Assembly (NCBI GenBank): GCA_023525975.1
Contig: CM042042.1
Location: forward strand, 44,589,880 to 44,653,879
Direction of reading: 5' to 3'
Origin: Smallanthus sonchifolius
Taxonomy: Eukaryota > Streptophyta > Magnoliopsida > Asterales > Asteraceae
Length of the DNA: 64,000 nt
A program made the translations under genes and the position numbers. Shown one piece after another: positions 12,361 through 23,434 of the stretch (positions are counted from its first letter, which is position 1; the number at the start of each line of letters is the position of its first letter). The notes below the pieces were generated by a model. It worked only from the letters and a program-made list of their open reading frames with translations, ran no database searches and was not told the DNA's origin.

Positions 12361-12371
12361 TCTAGATACCA
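12361..12371 (-). other. Primer-binding site of minus-strand Copia
   Basis: Reads TGGTATCTAGA on the minus strand just inside the 5' LTR. It is related to the TGGTATCAGAGC site for initiator Met-tRNA used by the other Copia elements here, with differences. Confidence 0.7.
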
Positions 12372-12373
12372 AT

Positions 12374-12496
12374 TGTAAGTCCCAAAACGAAGGATCTTCG
12401 AATAAACACACTAACACAAACACGATATCAAGTCTCACAATCAATAGGCGGAAACTATTGATTGTGGTGATTCAAGACACAAAGATTCAAAGTAAA
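12374..12496 (-). repeat. 5' LTR of minus-strand Copia, inner fragment
   Basis: Near-identical to 7707-7830. It is broken at 12496/12497 by the nested element and continues at 15550-15866. Confidence 0.88.
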
Positions 12497-13994
12497 TGTC
12501 ACATCCCAACCGACGGCGGAATACGTCGGGGCAGGACATATAGACTTTTCATGAGCTCAAAATTGACTAACTTGTAATATATTAATCATTAAATTCATTT
12601 CCATTCAAACAAACATAGCATAATTCAACAAGTACATAAATGAAAATACAAGTTGTTCTTTGAATTTAAATTAACTAAGTCCCAAAACCTATGTGTAGCA
12701 AGCCTTGATCAAAATCACACATTAGTACCTGAAACATGAATAAAATAAAGTCAACTAAAAAGTTGGTGAGCATACACAGGTTTGTACGTAGATAGTATAT
12801 AGATGTGAATAAACAAATCCTTACATAACATGATAAAATAAGGCATTTATGGGGAGCAACTATTGTGTAACCAAAGTACAATCAAACCTTTGTAACTAGC
12901 ATGCAAATTGTGTTGTCGGTAACAATCACCTCAATCTGGGTGGGTTTGTCAGACTCAATAAATCTATCATTGTTAACCGTCGGCTTGAATAGTTAATGAT
13001 TGCATATGAATTGCACACAAACAGTTAACACACCTAGCACTCAAACATAAAGCTCAAATTTTGCACACATGAATGTAAAGAGGATTTGTGTTTATGTAGT
13101 TTGTGTAAATGTAAGTAATTGTGTGTATAGAGTTCATGTTTCACCCCAAAAAGTGAAAAAGAGTAAAGAGGCTATGTAATACTCACTTTGTATCAATTGT
13201 GTTGATAACACGAGCAATAGGTCTGACAAGTGACCTTGCAGTCACATAATTTACCTAGAGTGGATTGTATGATCTTGCATTAGTTAACATGCACAAAGTC
13301 TAAAGCGAGAACTAGAGATCAACGGTTTTGATGAGTGGATTTGTACAAAGATTGTGTCATATGTAATTAGATAATAGTTTGGTATGAAAATTGTAGGTTC
13401 AAAATAGGTTTGGAAAGTAATTATTGTGTTAGGGTTTAAGTGTAAATAATTTAAATAAATAAATTCTTTCTATTTATTCATTTATAATTTAAATGAAACT
13501 TTAAATGCTAGAGAATTAATATTGTAACAAGATAATCCATATTAAAGGAATAATTCCCTTTTTATTTATTTGACATATTATTAAAATGATGAGTCTCAAA
13601 AGTGGGTAAATAATAATGTATTTATTAATACATATAAGAATTTGTTTGATATATTTAAACCTAAATTAGTATATATATTTTCTTGAAAACAAATATAATG
13701 TTGTAACGGTATCAAAATGTTAGGTAAAATTTATATAAATCTTATCGAAATTTACAACTTAAACGACTAGTTTAAATGCTTTGTTTGTAAAATAATTATT
13801 TTATTCAAAATAACATTTTAGTGATTTTTATATTAGTAATATAGTTTTAAAACATTTTAAATTATAAAAATAATTGTTTTCCTTTAAAAGTTTAACAAAT
13901 TAAATTTGTAAATCTGATTATGAGCATTCAAAAGTTTATAAATTAATTTTTATAAAAGGATTTAATGTAAAAACAAGAGTTCTAAAAATAAAAC

Positions 13995-14063
13995 GGGTTC
14001 TGGGATTCGAACCCGGGTGGGTTGTATGAAGGCACACACACGCAACCACTAGACCAGTGGTCC
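13995..14063 (-). repeat. tRNA-like / SINE-head sequence
   Basis: On the minus strand, TGGTCTAGTGG (14046-14056) fits a pol III A box and GGTTCGAATCC (14003-14013) is a perfect B box, 33 bases apart. No full cloverleaf is evident, so it is not called a tRNA gene. A tRNA-derived SINE head captured in the LTR is likely. Confidence 0.55.
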
Positions 14064-14149
14064 GATAGTGTCAAGATCAAGTCCCAATGGTTTTTAACTA
14101 ACGTCCAAGGGAACCGGGTTCAATGCAGAGATGAAAAGGGTGCAAAAAG

Positions 14150-14222
14150 GTGCGAACTCAGGATCGAACCCGCAACCCTGTCTATGCGGGGGCTTGAGTC
14201 TAACCGGTGGATCTGGGCTTAA
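14150..14222 (-). repeat. Second tRNA-like sequence
   Basis: On the minus strand, GGTTCGATCC (14161-14170) is a good B box, with a weaker A-box-like GGTTAGACTC about 30 bases before it. It sits about 100 bases from the first tRNA-like unit in the same orientation. Confidence 0.4.
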
Positions 14223-15182
14223 AGCCTTGATAGTTTTCTGGGTTTTATCATTTTATCACAAGAGTTTGAAGACCCTTCTTCCCCAATTCGTATACCCGAA
14301 ACCCTAACCCCAAAATGATTTCAATTGAGCACAGATACGAGTCGATAATGATGGGGCTTTCATTCCCCAGATTAAAACAAGTCTAAGGGTACAAGATTTA
14401 CCTGAAATGGCTGAGGGGTGGTGGCGTTTGGCTAGGCACGCAGGTTCGGGTTTGCCGGAGTTAGATCGTGCACCAGAAGTTTCTCGAGTATGAGGGTTTC
14501 AAATGTTTGTAACGGGTGTCGCCAGAGTGTGTGTGTGGGTATTGTATGCCTCAATTTTGACTAAATTGCTCGATTCGATCCGGGTTAATAGGAAAACAGC
14601 TGTCAACAATGATTCTTGCATTAAGTCGTTAATTGGCGATGAATGGAGACTCGTATGAGGTCTGAATACATGTGGGGATTAGTTTCACGTGAATTGCGGT
14701 CGTTATGCGCGTTAAATTCTTGTTTTGGAAACGAATTTACTCGGTTTGACTTGGGGTTGTCAAACTTAGTTCGAAATTCGAATTTTATGGCGTTTGGAAT
14801 CAAATTAAAGTTCTTAGGGTGTTTAGGAAGGTCCGAAAAACTGTTATGAGCGATAAAAGAGCAGGAGCCATCGAATATGGTTAATTGGATAGACTAATTC
14901 GGTTTTTTTTTACCTTTCAAGGTCAACCCTGATGAGCATTGCTCTTGTTGACTTTTCCAGGTCAAAGTAAGCTCAAATTTATATATTTTTCTTATTGAAT
15001 GGGTTCAAAATCGAGGTGTAAAGGTCTAGGTTCAAGAACGAGAGTTTGGAATGATTGGGGGCGGGGGGTTTAATTAGTCTATTTAAATTGTAATTATATG
15101 TACATACCTAAATATATATTCTTGTTTTAAAACTTTATGACATTAATTATACTATAAATTTTGAAATGGTTTATTAAAAGTG

Positions 15183-15186
<4 letters not shown>

Positions 15187-15250
<64 letters not shown>

Positions 15251-15263
15251 ATATATATATATA
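15187..15263. repeat. (AT)n microsatellite
   Basis: A long run of AT dinucleotides, interrupted by TGTATG near 15242. ORFs reading Ile-Tyr repeats on either strand here are artefacts. Confidence 0.95.
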
Positions 15264-15549
15264 CTTGTTTTAACACTAGCCGACACAAACATGAGGTTTA
15301 AATGTAAGATTTTAAATTGTGTAATTATATACATAACTTTTAAAATAATTATATGTACATATGTATACGTACACCAAGTGTGTTAAAGAATTTAATATGT
15401 AACGTAAGTTTAGATTTTGAATAGAAACTTTAGTTAAAATAATAGTTTACGTGACCTAAGCTGCTTGATCAAATACAAAATTTATGTAGTGTTGTTATTG
15501 TATTAATCAAAATATACTAAAATGGGATCGGGAGATTAGGGATGTTACA

Positions 15550-15866
15550 GTAAACACTTGGATTGATCAAGAGAATTACAAAGAAAGGTAAAAACAACCG
15601 CTAACACACTAGACGGCTTTTCCTCACGTCTAACACTCTCATAAACGTTTTTCTGGCTGCTTCACCTAATTTAGGTTACATAAACAAGTATTTAAACTAA
15701 GCCTAATAACACTAAGCCCAAAATACATGTTCTCGGCCCATAGTCGGCCCAGGACCTAACTCGTGAACTCCTGATCACGGTTACAAACCCGAATACCCAT
15801 CTATTCGGTAACACCAATAATTATACTTATTTGATAAGCGTCAGCCTCACAAATATAGACCCAACA
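15550..15866 (-). repeat. 5' LTR of minus-strand Copia, outer fragment
   Basis: Continues the split LTR, starting with the GTAAA target copy and ending ACCCAACA before the ATCGT duplication. It matches 7830-8143 with few changes. Confidence 0.88.
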
Positions 15867-15871
15867 ATCGT

Positions 15872-16492
15872 TGACCAATTTGACTATCTTCGATTTCTCT
15901 GTGCCCTATTTTTCGAACGGTTTTGTCTATTTTGTGGTTTAGTTCTTTAGGAAAAGAAACTATATTTTTTGTTGCATTTAGTGAGTATTAAACATTTAAA
16001 AGTTACCAATATCATGTCAAATGTTGTATACAATGAAATATTTTCAAATTTGTTAATCATCATTGTAAGGTTTCATTTGACATGTAATTTAATATATTGT
16101 AAAATACACCACTTATGAAATGTATTTTCATGCATTTTTTTGATGTTTTGATTATTATCATCCATATAATCTTATCATTTAACAAAATGAAAAAGTTACA
16201 AATACAATATCAAATTTGTATAAAAAAAGATGTTATGATAATTATCAATATAATGATAACACATGGGGTAAAAGCTACTATTTAATATAATACTTTGATA
16301 AATTATAAAAATCTCTTTTTATTTTTTCAAAAGGCAAACCTTAATCTGTTTTTTTATTAGAAAAGTTTTTAACTGAATAAAGGTTCGTTACATTTTTTGT
16401 TTTTATTTTTTTTATGAGGTATTCAAGTAGTTAACCAATAATAATAAACAATTAAACAAGCTAAAATGAATCCATTCTTTAACTCATATATA
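15872..16492. other. AT-rich spacer
   Basis: No ORF, terminal repeat or known motif seen. The sequence should be continuous with 7616-7701 across the Copia insertion site. Confidence 0.5.
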
Positions 16493-17207
16493 TCTATATC
16501 TATATCTAAACTATATAATAAATAAAAATAATTTATGTCACGTGTCGTTTCCACATCTCTTCTCACAATTTTTTCTCGACTCTCTCTCTTATTAATGCAC
16601 CTCTCCTTTTTTAATAATTATTTATATTTAAAGAAAAACTATTAAATATACTAATAAAAAATATTTTAATTTTAAATTATCTCTTATTTTAAGAAACTTT
16701 GAAATTTAATTATGTTTTTTTTAACTAAATAGTGATGTAAGTTAACTTATATTAAATAGAAATTAATGTATTCAAACTGTGTAATATACAGGTTTTTAAA
16801 AATATAAACTTTTGATTACTAAGTATATATAACATTACATTTTATCAACCCGTGTAATACACGAGTTTTTAAAATACAGTTTTTTTATTACTAAGTATAT
16901 AATATTATATTTTTTACTTAAGATTTTTTAATTGTTCTTAACTTTTTATTTGCAATTCGATGTTCCTTTATTATTTTTCCTCCTCTTTCGATTTCTAACT
17001 TCCGAGTACCATCAACGCCCATTTATAGCGATAACTCACGGGTCAAATATAATATGTTTTGATTTTTTTTCAAAACAATGTACTATTATTTAAAATTCAG
17101 ACTATATAGTTACGACATGATTATTTCTATCTACGTTTCGATTCGATGTTCATAACCAAGTCATCCCACCGCACCACCCGCAGTAACGCGCGGGTATTCA
17201 ACACTAG
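16493..17207 (+). mobile_element. Non-autonomous Helitron
   Basis: The 3' end shows the diagnostic features: hairpin ACCCGC(17176-17181)/GCGGGT(17190-17195), then 12 bases to a terminal CTAG at 17204-17207 followed by T. The 5' end TCTATATCTATATCTAAAC at 16493 fits the TC-start and TATA-rich 5' end of plant Helitrons. The interior is AT-rich and non-coding, with a partial duplication around CCGTGTAATACACGAG. The 3' end is well supported; the exact 5' base is approximate. Confidence 0.75.
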
Positions 17208-17440
17208 TTATTATTATTAGTAATTAAAAAAAAGTTTGGATTGAGAGTTGAGATTACTGTAGAAAAGGTACAGGTAACTTAGTATAAGGTACTCCTTCGG
17301 GTGCTAGATCCTCCCGACAGTACATATTGCTTCGGCTGTTGTACTCTGTGAAACAAACGAGTTCTCTTGAGAGACTCGAAATTTGTTTTAAGAAACCCGT
17401 ATTGACCACGAATCAACAGCCACAACTCTTCGCCCCCAAT

Positions 17441-17475
<35 letters not shown>

Positions 17476-17724
17476 CATTTCAGTTGTAAAAAAAGGTACT
17501 GTAATTTATTGCTTTATTACATTTGTAATTACAATTAGTAAAATTATTTTTATACGAACAGTTCCTAAAGTCACCTGCTCCGCCATGGTTATATGGTTAT
17601 GTGCACCACCAGGCTGACCAACCACCGGTTCTCCACTTGTTACAAATTTTTCTTTAGTATCTTTTCATTTTTTAGTTTACCAATATACAAGAAGAAACGT
17701 ATTTCACTAATTTATTGGATATGT
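17208..17724. other. Spacer with TA microsatellite
   Basis: Contains (TA)n at about 17444-17472. An open frame at 17327-17617 runs through this microsatellite and is not supported as a gene. No other feature seen. Confidence 0.5.
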
Positions 17725-18218
17725 TGTAGAAGCATGTTTTTGTAACTATAGATAAAATTCTATGTATCGGTGTACGTGGGTAGTACGCAGGAGGGTGTTC
17801 CTAAGTACTTAGCTTGCACACCAGTTTGGTCCTGCGTACTTAGTAAGTACGCAAGGCTTTTGCCTTGCGTACTTGTCAACCAAACTCTGCGTACTTATAC
17901 AAGTACGCAGGTATAGTTCCTTCCCCTATAAATAGAAGACTTGTCTTCATTTGTAGGTGGAACTCTGGAACTAGGTTGAGAGGTGTCCGGGTCGGGACAA
18001 GTTCTCCCGACCCCGTGGACCGTGAGCTTAGATGATAGATGTGTGCTCCTTCGGTATGTCATCTGTAATACGGGATGATTTCTATGTTATGGATTACGTA
18101 TCGTTTCATTATCTTTCGTCTTTGTTCTTGTTTATCTGCTTTGTTCTTCCTGTTCCCACACAAATCACAGAACAGATCCGTGTATTTCCGCTGCGCGACG
18201 AGGCTCCTGGGACCTACA
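17725..18218 (+). repeat. 5' LTR of large Copia
   Basis: 494 bp. Promoter-like part: inverted repeats TGCGTACTTA-G-TAAGTACGCA (17833-17853) and CTGCGTACTT-ATAC-AAGTACGCAG (17887-17910), then TATAAATA at 17927-17934. Compared with the 3' copy it lacks about 9-10 bases within one palindrome near 17879. The ORF at 18032-18310 lies in transcribed LTR/leader and recurs in the 3' LTR, so it is not a gene. Confidence 0.9.
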
Positions 18219-18220
18219 AG

Positions 18221-18232
18221 TGGTATCAGAGC
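18221..18232 (+). other. Primer-binding site (initiator Met-tRNA type)
   Basis: TGGTATCAGAGC, two bases after the LTR end; this is the standard Copia primer site. Confidence 0.92.
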
Positions 18233-18500
18233 ATAGCTCTTGATTTCGAGTGTTGTGAGTGTGTTAGGAGCATCTTCTACACAACCTACAGAGTTTTACA
18301 AGCAAAATAGAGTGTCTTTTGGTGATTTTTTTGATAAGATAATGGTAGCTCTTGAGCACTATTTTAGAGGCAAAAATCACTCAAAAACCGACCTTTTGTT
18401 GTTTGTTTGAGTGTTTTGAGCATCAAAGGTTGGTTAGAAATAAGTTTCTAACCCTTTGGCTTGATTTAGTTGGTCATATCTTCAATTTTTGAAGATTTTG

Positions 18501-18780
18501 GTGAGTTTCCAGTGACCGAAAAAAGTTGGTGAGAGTTGGTAAAAAAGTGATCTGCGTACTTACTATATTTGACAACAAGTACAGTCTTGCTGCGTACTTA
18601 ACAAGTACGCAAGACCATATTTGCTGCGTACTTAAATTATCTCCTGCGTACTTATCATTTACTCATGCGTACTTGTCAAGTACGCAAGAGCAAATCCTAA
18701 GTGCGCAAGACCAGGTCTTTAAGTGCGCAAGGCCAGATTCAAGTACGCAAGTTGTTTTGATTTTTCTGAAATTTGACTAG
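18501..18780 (+). promoter_or_regulatory. Candidate leader intron carrying palindrome array
   Basis: A donor-like G|GTGAGT at 18501 and an acceptor-like T-rich tract ending TTTGACTAG at 18780 bracket an array of GCGTACTT/AAGTACGC units (about 18551-18750). The gag start codon lies 10 bases after the acceptor. Splicing is inferred only from the site sequences. Confidence 0.4.
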
Positions 18781-18790
18781 GTGTCTCACT

Positions 18791-20244
18791 ATGTCAAATC
18801 TTCAGAACCTCGGTAACCTTCTTAATTATGACAATGCGATTGGAACCCCACAGAAACCACCAAAGTTGTTTAACGTTAATGACTATTCAAATTGGAAAGC
18901 ACGCTTTGAGCATTATATCTCATACACCGATTCTTCAGTATGGATACCCATTCTTTAGGGTTATAAGCATCCCACATATACATATCTTGATGAGGAAGTT
19001 CCCAAGCCTATCTCTAAACTTGATGAAGAAGAAAAGAAAGTGTATGACTGAGAGAAGAAGGCATATGAATCTATCACAATAGCCTTGACCGGAGAGTTAT
19101 TTCACAGCTTCAGAGGATATGATAATTCTAAGGATCTCTGGAAGGCATTGCAGAAAAGATTTGAAGGAAACAATGACATCAAGAAGAGTAAGAGAGGAGT
19201 TCTTAGAAAGCAGTATGAGTGCTTCAGATATATGGAGAATGAATATACAGATGAGCTTATATCTAGATTCTATCATCTGCAAACTAATTTGAAATCTCAT
19301 GATCTAACGTATACTGAAGAGGAGTTAGTTGAGAAATTTCTTGATGCCCTATCCCCAAAGTTTGAGATGTACACAACCTTGATGAGAGTGAACTCAAAGT
19401 TTTCTGAAATGAAGATTGATGAAGCAATCGGAAAGATTCAAGCACATGATATGAATCTGAAAAGAAGGAAAGCTCAGGGAGACCTCAAATTCAAGACCCT
19501 TCTATGTATTATGGGGCGTATTCCACAACTAAGTCATCGGGTTCAGGGATTGCCTTATTCTCCGAAAACTCTCATGAAGAAGACAACTCAAATGTTTGTG
19601 GTGGTCATGCATGCTATGCTGCATCTGGATCTGGATCTAGATCTCACTACCAAAATTCATCAACAAATCCTTCTCCCACATCTTCAGCTAACCAATCTGC
19701 AATAGCCAAGATAGATGAAGATCATGTGGCTTTGTTTTCATCTTGTATGCTTGCCTATGAAAACTTCATTGGTGGCAAGCTAACGGATCCTGGAACCATA
19801 GAAGAAGACTTTAATCAGGTGGATCCAGATGATATGGATGACATGGATATTCAGTGGAATATGGCCATGATCTTGAGAAGAGCCAAACGTTTCTTGAACA
19901 TAACAGGAAGAAACTTCATTGGTGGGCATTCAAATGCCAAGGTTGGTTTTGATAAATCCAAAGCCATGTGCTATAAGTGTCAGAACTTTGGACACTTTAC
20001 TCGTGAATGTCAGAAGGACAAAGCACCGGCTTCGGGTTTCACCAGACCTAGCCAAGGAAACGGTCAAGGGTTTAACAATTCCAACAACCGCAATCAAAGT
20101 CAAGGTGGAACGTCCAATGCTTTGGTAGCACAACAGGACGATAGCTTTGATTGGGGTGTTCATTTGGAGGATGTCATTATTGCTCAAACACAGGTTGGTC
20201 TGATGGCTAAGCTCAAACACAGGTTGCTCAAACACAGGTTGGTC
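18791..20244 (+). pseudogene. Copia gag, N-terminal and central part
   Basis: Begins MSNLQNLGNLLNYDN and contains a UBN2/Gag-type core (about 19085-19490: LWKALQKRFEGNN, DELISRFYHLQTNL, EEELVEKFLDALSPKF). A CCHC zinc knuckle CYKCQNFGHFTREC lies at about 19970-20011. In-frame stops occur at 18956-18958 and 19049-19051, with a frameshift near 19490-19505. Gag would form the virus-like particle. The frame is broken at about 20245 by the nested Gypsy element and resumes at 27600. Confidence 0.85.
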
Positions 20245-20414
20245 TGAACGGGTACGCATGCATTAATCTGTCACCTGCACACACACACACAAACACCACG
20301 CGTAACATAAAAATAGAAGAAGATTAACCAAACACAACAAGTAACAAATAGTCACACCAGTCAATTAAAATAAAACACCAATCGCACACACTCCCCGGCA
20401 ACGGCGCCAAAATT
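20245..20414 (-). repeat. Extra primer-site/leader copy outside the left LTR
   Basis: Exactly as long (170 bp) as, and almost identical to, 26176-26345. It contains the reverse complement of TGGCGCCGTTGCCGGGGA at 20392-20409 and ends at the first codons of the Gypsy gag, where it abuts Copia gag. Confidence 0.9.
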
Positions 20415-21666
20415 TGATCGGTGTCGAAGGGACCGGTCAAAGATAAAGAATTAGAGTGTCCTAATCACCTTAAACTAGTTAGGGTAAGAAGGATGTCGAA
20501 CCACGAAGAGTTTGTGGTCGGTGCTTAACTTCAATTAACAATGTGATTTATGAAGTTGCAATGGGTCTTTCTGCCCAAACACAAGCAATGATTGAGGTGA
20601 AATTAACCAATCTAACAAGCAATGATTATCAACTAGCAAAACGATCACGAATAATCAAGTAGCAAATAAACGGTTTAAGTTGTAAACAATAATTAAAAAG
20701 GAATCACACCCGGGTTTCAAGTCCACAAGTAATTAGGGATTATCACACCAACATATGAGTTCAAACAATCGAATGGTTTTCCAAATCAAATTAACCAAAT
20801 CTAACCAAGAACATCAACATTCATACATAATCGGCAAATAGTGTAAAACAATATCCACGAATGAAATCGAGACAAATGTATGCAATATAGAATTAGATTA
20901 ATCAATACATTCAACACAAATCAACGTTCATAGCAATTATCATCTAACGGGGTCAATGGTGAAAGAATTTATCGACTCCCGTGAGTTCATAACCATACTA
21001 AACACAAAGATTCAAGTATTTCAAACCAAACGATTACAAGAATTGTTTCTCAAAGCTAGCACATGGTAAAAACCCTAAAAACTTACAAACAATCCACCCG
21101 GGAATGATTACCGGTGGATTAGCCGCTCATGGTTGTGGAATTCATCTTTGATTCTTCAATTTCTTGATACCAATCTTCAAGAATATGGTTCCTAGCCTCC
21201 AAGCACTCCCAAAATTGCCCAAAATCGATGTAAAAACTGATCCTCCCGATTTTGGTGAAGAAAAACCTTATTAAACATTGAAAATCGGCTGTTTCCCTAA
21301 AGATCCGTGTCTGAAACGTAACCAGCGTAGGCGTACGCTGGGGGGCGTAGGCTTACGTCGTGTCCCTGAAGCCTGCTGTGAAGAAACTAGTTAGGCGTAG
21401 GCCTACGCTGGGCGGCATAGGCTTACGCCGGTGGCGTAGGCTTACTCCAGGTGGCGTAGACTTACGCTGGACCCTGCATTTTTGCCCCGTTTCTTCCGTC
21501 TTCCATCCAACTCTTGCATATCTCGCATAATATCTTCTAAAATCATACATTAAGCTTCCAACACCTGCACATGCACATCTACACAAAACCTTTATATTCC
21601 CCATATTAATTTGCATAAATATAACATATTGCACCCTTTAATGCATGAAACTTTGGTCACTTATCA
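20415..21666 (-). repeat. 3' LTR of Gypsy gag-protease element
   Basis: TGATCGG...CTTATCA. Contains an array of GCGTAGGCTTACGC-like palindromes at about 21320-21470. On the minus strand these lie upstream of the AT-rich TTTAATAAGG at about 21268-21277, a possible TATA equivalent. Confidence 0.9.
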
Positions 21667-23434
21667 CATCCCCACACTTGAGTTTTGCTTGCCCTCAAGA
21701 AAGTCTTTTGCTTTAAATTCACATTACAAATTCTCAAATAATTGTTTTTACTAAACATAAGTTAAGGTCCAAAGTCATGCAAAATTCATAAGAATTATAC
21801 TCTCAACATATTTACAATCCAACAAACCATCGATGATATTTTAAACCAAAGAAAATATTGAACGGGTTTAACTCACATCCTGTTATGGCTTTGCATGCAT
21901 ACACTCCTCACAATCAATCACTCCACTCGGCTTCATATGTGGACTAGCGATGACGTGCTAGTATTTTTCACTCGAAACCAAACAATGAACCACATTATCA
22001 TAGGCTTGCATATTGATCAAATCTCCACCTACTAACACAACCAAAAAGCACAAATTAAAAGGTCTTTTAAGGGTTGTAATGTAGGCTAGGGTTACGGGTA
22101 TGGATAAGGATTTTTAAAGTGGCTAAAGGTGAGTGGAATTCAACTAATGAAACTACAAATCAATCTAAAACTTTCAAATCTCTACTATGGGTATAAATGG
22201 CCCATCAACACTAAAGCTCTTATTTCTTCAAACTATCAAATGAAACTTGAGTTAAACTGACCCAATAACATCTTTTACTGTAGCTCAAACTAATACTCAA
22301 AACCTTTGGGCAAATGTTGACCCAATACTATTTTTGTATTTCTTTTTCATTCAATTATTTTTTTTATTTTTTTTTTCAATTGCGACTGCAACTACAACAA
22401 TCTAAGTTAATTGAATTCCAACTCACGGGTTTAAAAATAAAAGGCTAAAAAGGTGAATGGGCTAATGTTGTGGGTTTTGTGAAAAGAAAAAGGTATAGGC
22501 TCAGAATGGGCATCTAGTGGATATTAACGGGTAAAGGTATAAAAATGGCTAAAAAAAAAAAAAAAAAAAAAAACGGTTTCTCCTAATGCCTTTATCATTT
22601 TTGTGTAATCAATTGGTTCAAGGTCTCAACATGTATCAACATTATGCAAGTTCTAAAATGTGAAACAAAGTGGCCAACCACTCAAATAAGAGAATATATA
22701 TATATCAATTTGGCTCAAAATCTCACAAACACGGTGGAAAATAGGTTACCGACATGTGCATGCAAACCGTCACCTTCAATTTTGTTACTCCCGAATTCAA
22801 CATTTCCAAAAAAAAATTTTATCATTTGTTGGAAAGACTTAATCAAGTACTTAGTGAATTAACCATGACCAAAGACCTCTACCAAACACTTTGTAAAACA
22901 ATTATCAAAAAATTTGTATGGTTTTCAAGATTTCCCACATCCCCACACTTGAATCTTACATTGTCCCAATGTAAATAGTTATGAAATATAAAAGTGCAGT
23001 TAGTGGGTGCCAAACAAATCTAACACCCAACCTCCAAAATTCAAGAAGTAAATTCCCAAACCATAAACATCAACCCAAGCATCACCCAAGTTTCAAACAA
23101 AAAAAAACACACAAAAATAAACAAAAACAAAATAGTTCAATCAAAACAACATAAATATGAGAAAGAGTACATGAACCTGATTAGAGGCGATCATAGAGTG
23201 CCTGAACCACCACCAAAAATGGACTCGTAAGTCTTCCATGAGTCTTCCCCACACTTGAGTGTTGCTATGGTGACGAAACTAAAACACACAACACAAAACA
23301 AAACAAAGACAAAATAAAGACAATCACAAGCCGGGTTGCCTCCCGGTTAGCGCTAAGTTTATTGTTCTCAGCCCGACATTACCTCCTTATGGAGGTTGAA
23401 ACACAAACTTGCTTCTATTAGCTCCCCCACCACC
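21667..23434 (-). other. Non-coding 3' region of Gypsy gag-protease element
   Basis: No domain seen. On the minus strand, AAGTGTGGGGATG next to the LTR (about 21667-21680) is the polypurine tract. Two further AAGTGTGGGGA copies lie at about 22938-22950 and 23245-23256, the first next to an ACATTG/CAATGT inverted repeat. A 28-base A-run lies at about 22546-22573. Confidence 0.65.

Larger units (their letters stand above)
12497..15549 (-). mobile_element. Tekay-like solo LTR nested in Copia LTR
   Basis: Ends are TGTCACATCCC and GGGATGTTACA (imperfect inverted termini). The target GTAAA is duplicated at 12492-12496 and 15550-15554. The 3,053-bp unit has no internal duplication, gag or pol, so it is best read as a solo long LTR of a Del/Tekay chromovirus. 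Minus orientation is preferred because such LTRs usually begin TGTAACATCCC. It contains a long AT microsatellite and two tRNA-like stretches. Confidence 0.8.
7707..15866 (-). mobile_element. Copia LTR retrotransposon (minus), pol-deleted, with nested insertion
   Basis: LTRs at 7707-8143 and 12374-15866 (the latter split) share TGTAAGTCCC...ACCCAACA ends. The duplicated target ATCGT is at 7702-7706 and at 15867-15871. The minus sense strand is set by a purine tract next to the left LTR and a Met-tRNA-type primer site next to the right LTR. Without the inserted 3,053 bp the element is about 5.1 kb. It keeps gag pieces and the start of protease but has no integrase, RT or RNase H, so it is non-autonomous and decayed. 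Confidence 0.9.

Noticed and set aside
13995..14063. Functional tRNA gene
   Set aside because: A and B boxes are present, but no acceptor, anticodon or full cloverleaf pairing could be drawn.
15152..15386. Two opposite ORFs encoding Ile-Tyr repeats
   Set aside because: Artefacts of the (AT)n microsatellite.
18032..18310. 92-codon ORF with hydrophobic N-terminus
   Set aside because: Lies in the LTR and leader and recurs at 43203-43406 in the other LTR. It is transcribed non-coding sequence.
22546..22573. Long A-run as a LINE or SINE tail
   Set aside because: It lies inside the 3' region of the Gypsy gag-protease element with no LINE-like sequence or target duplication next to it.
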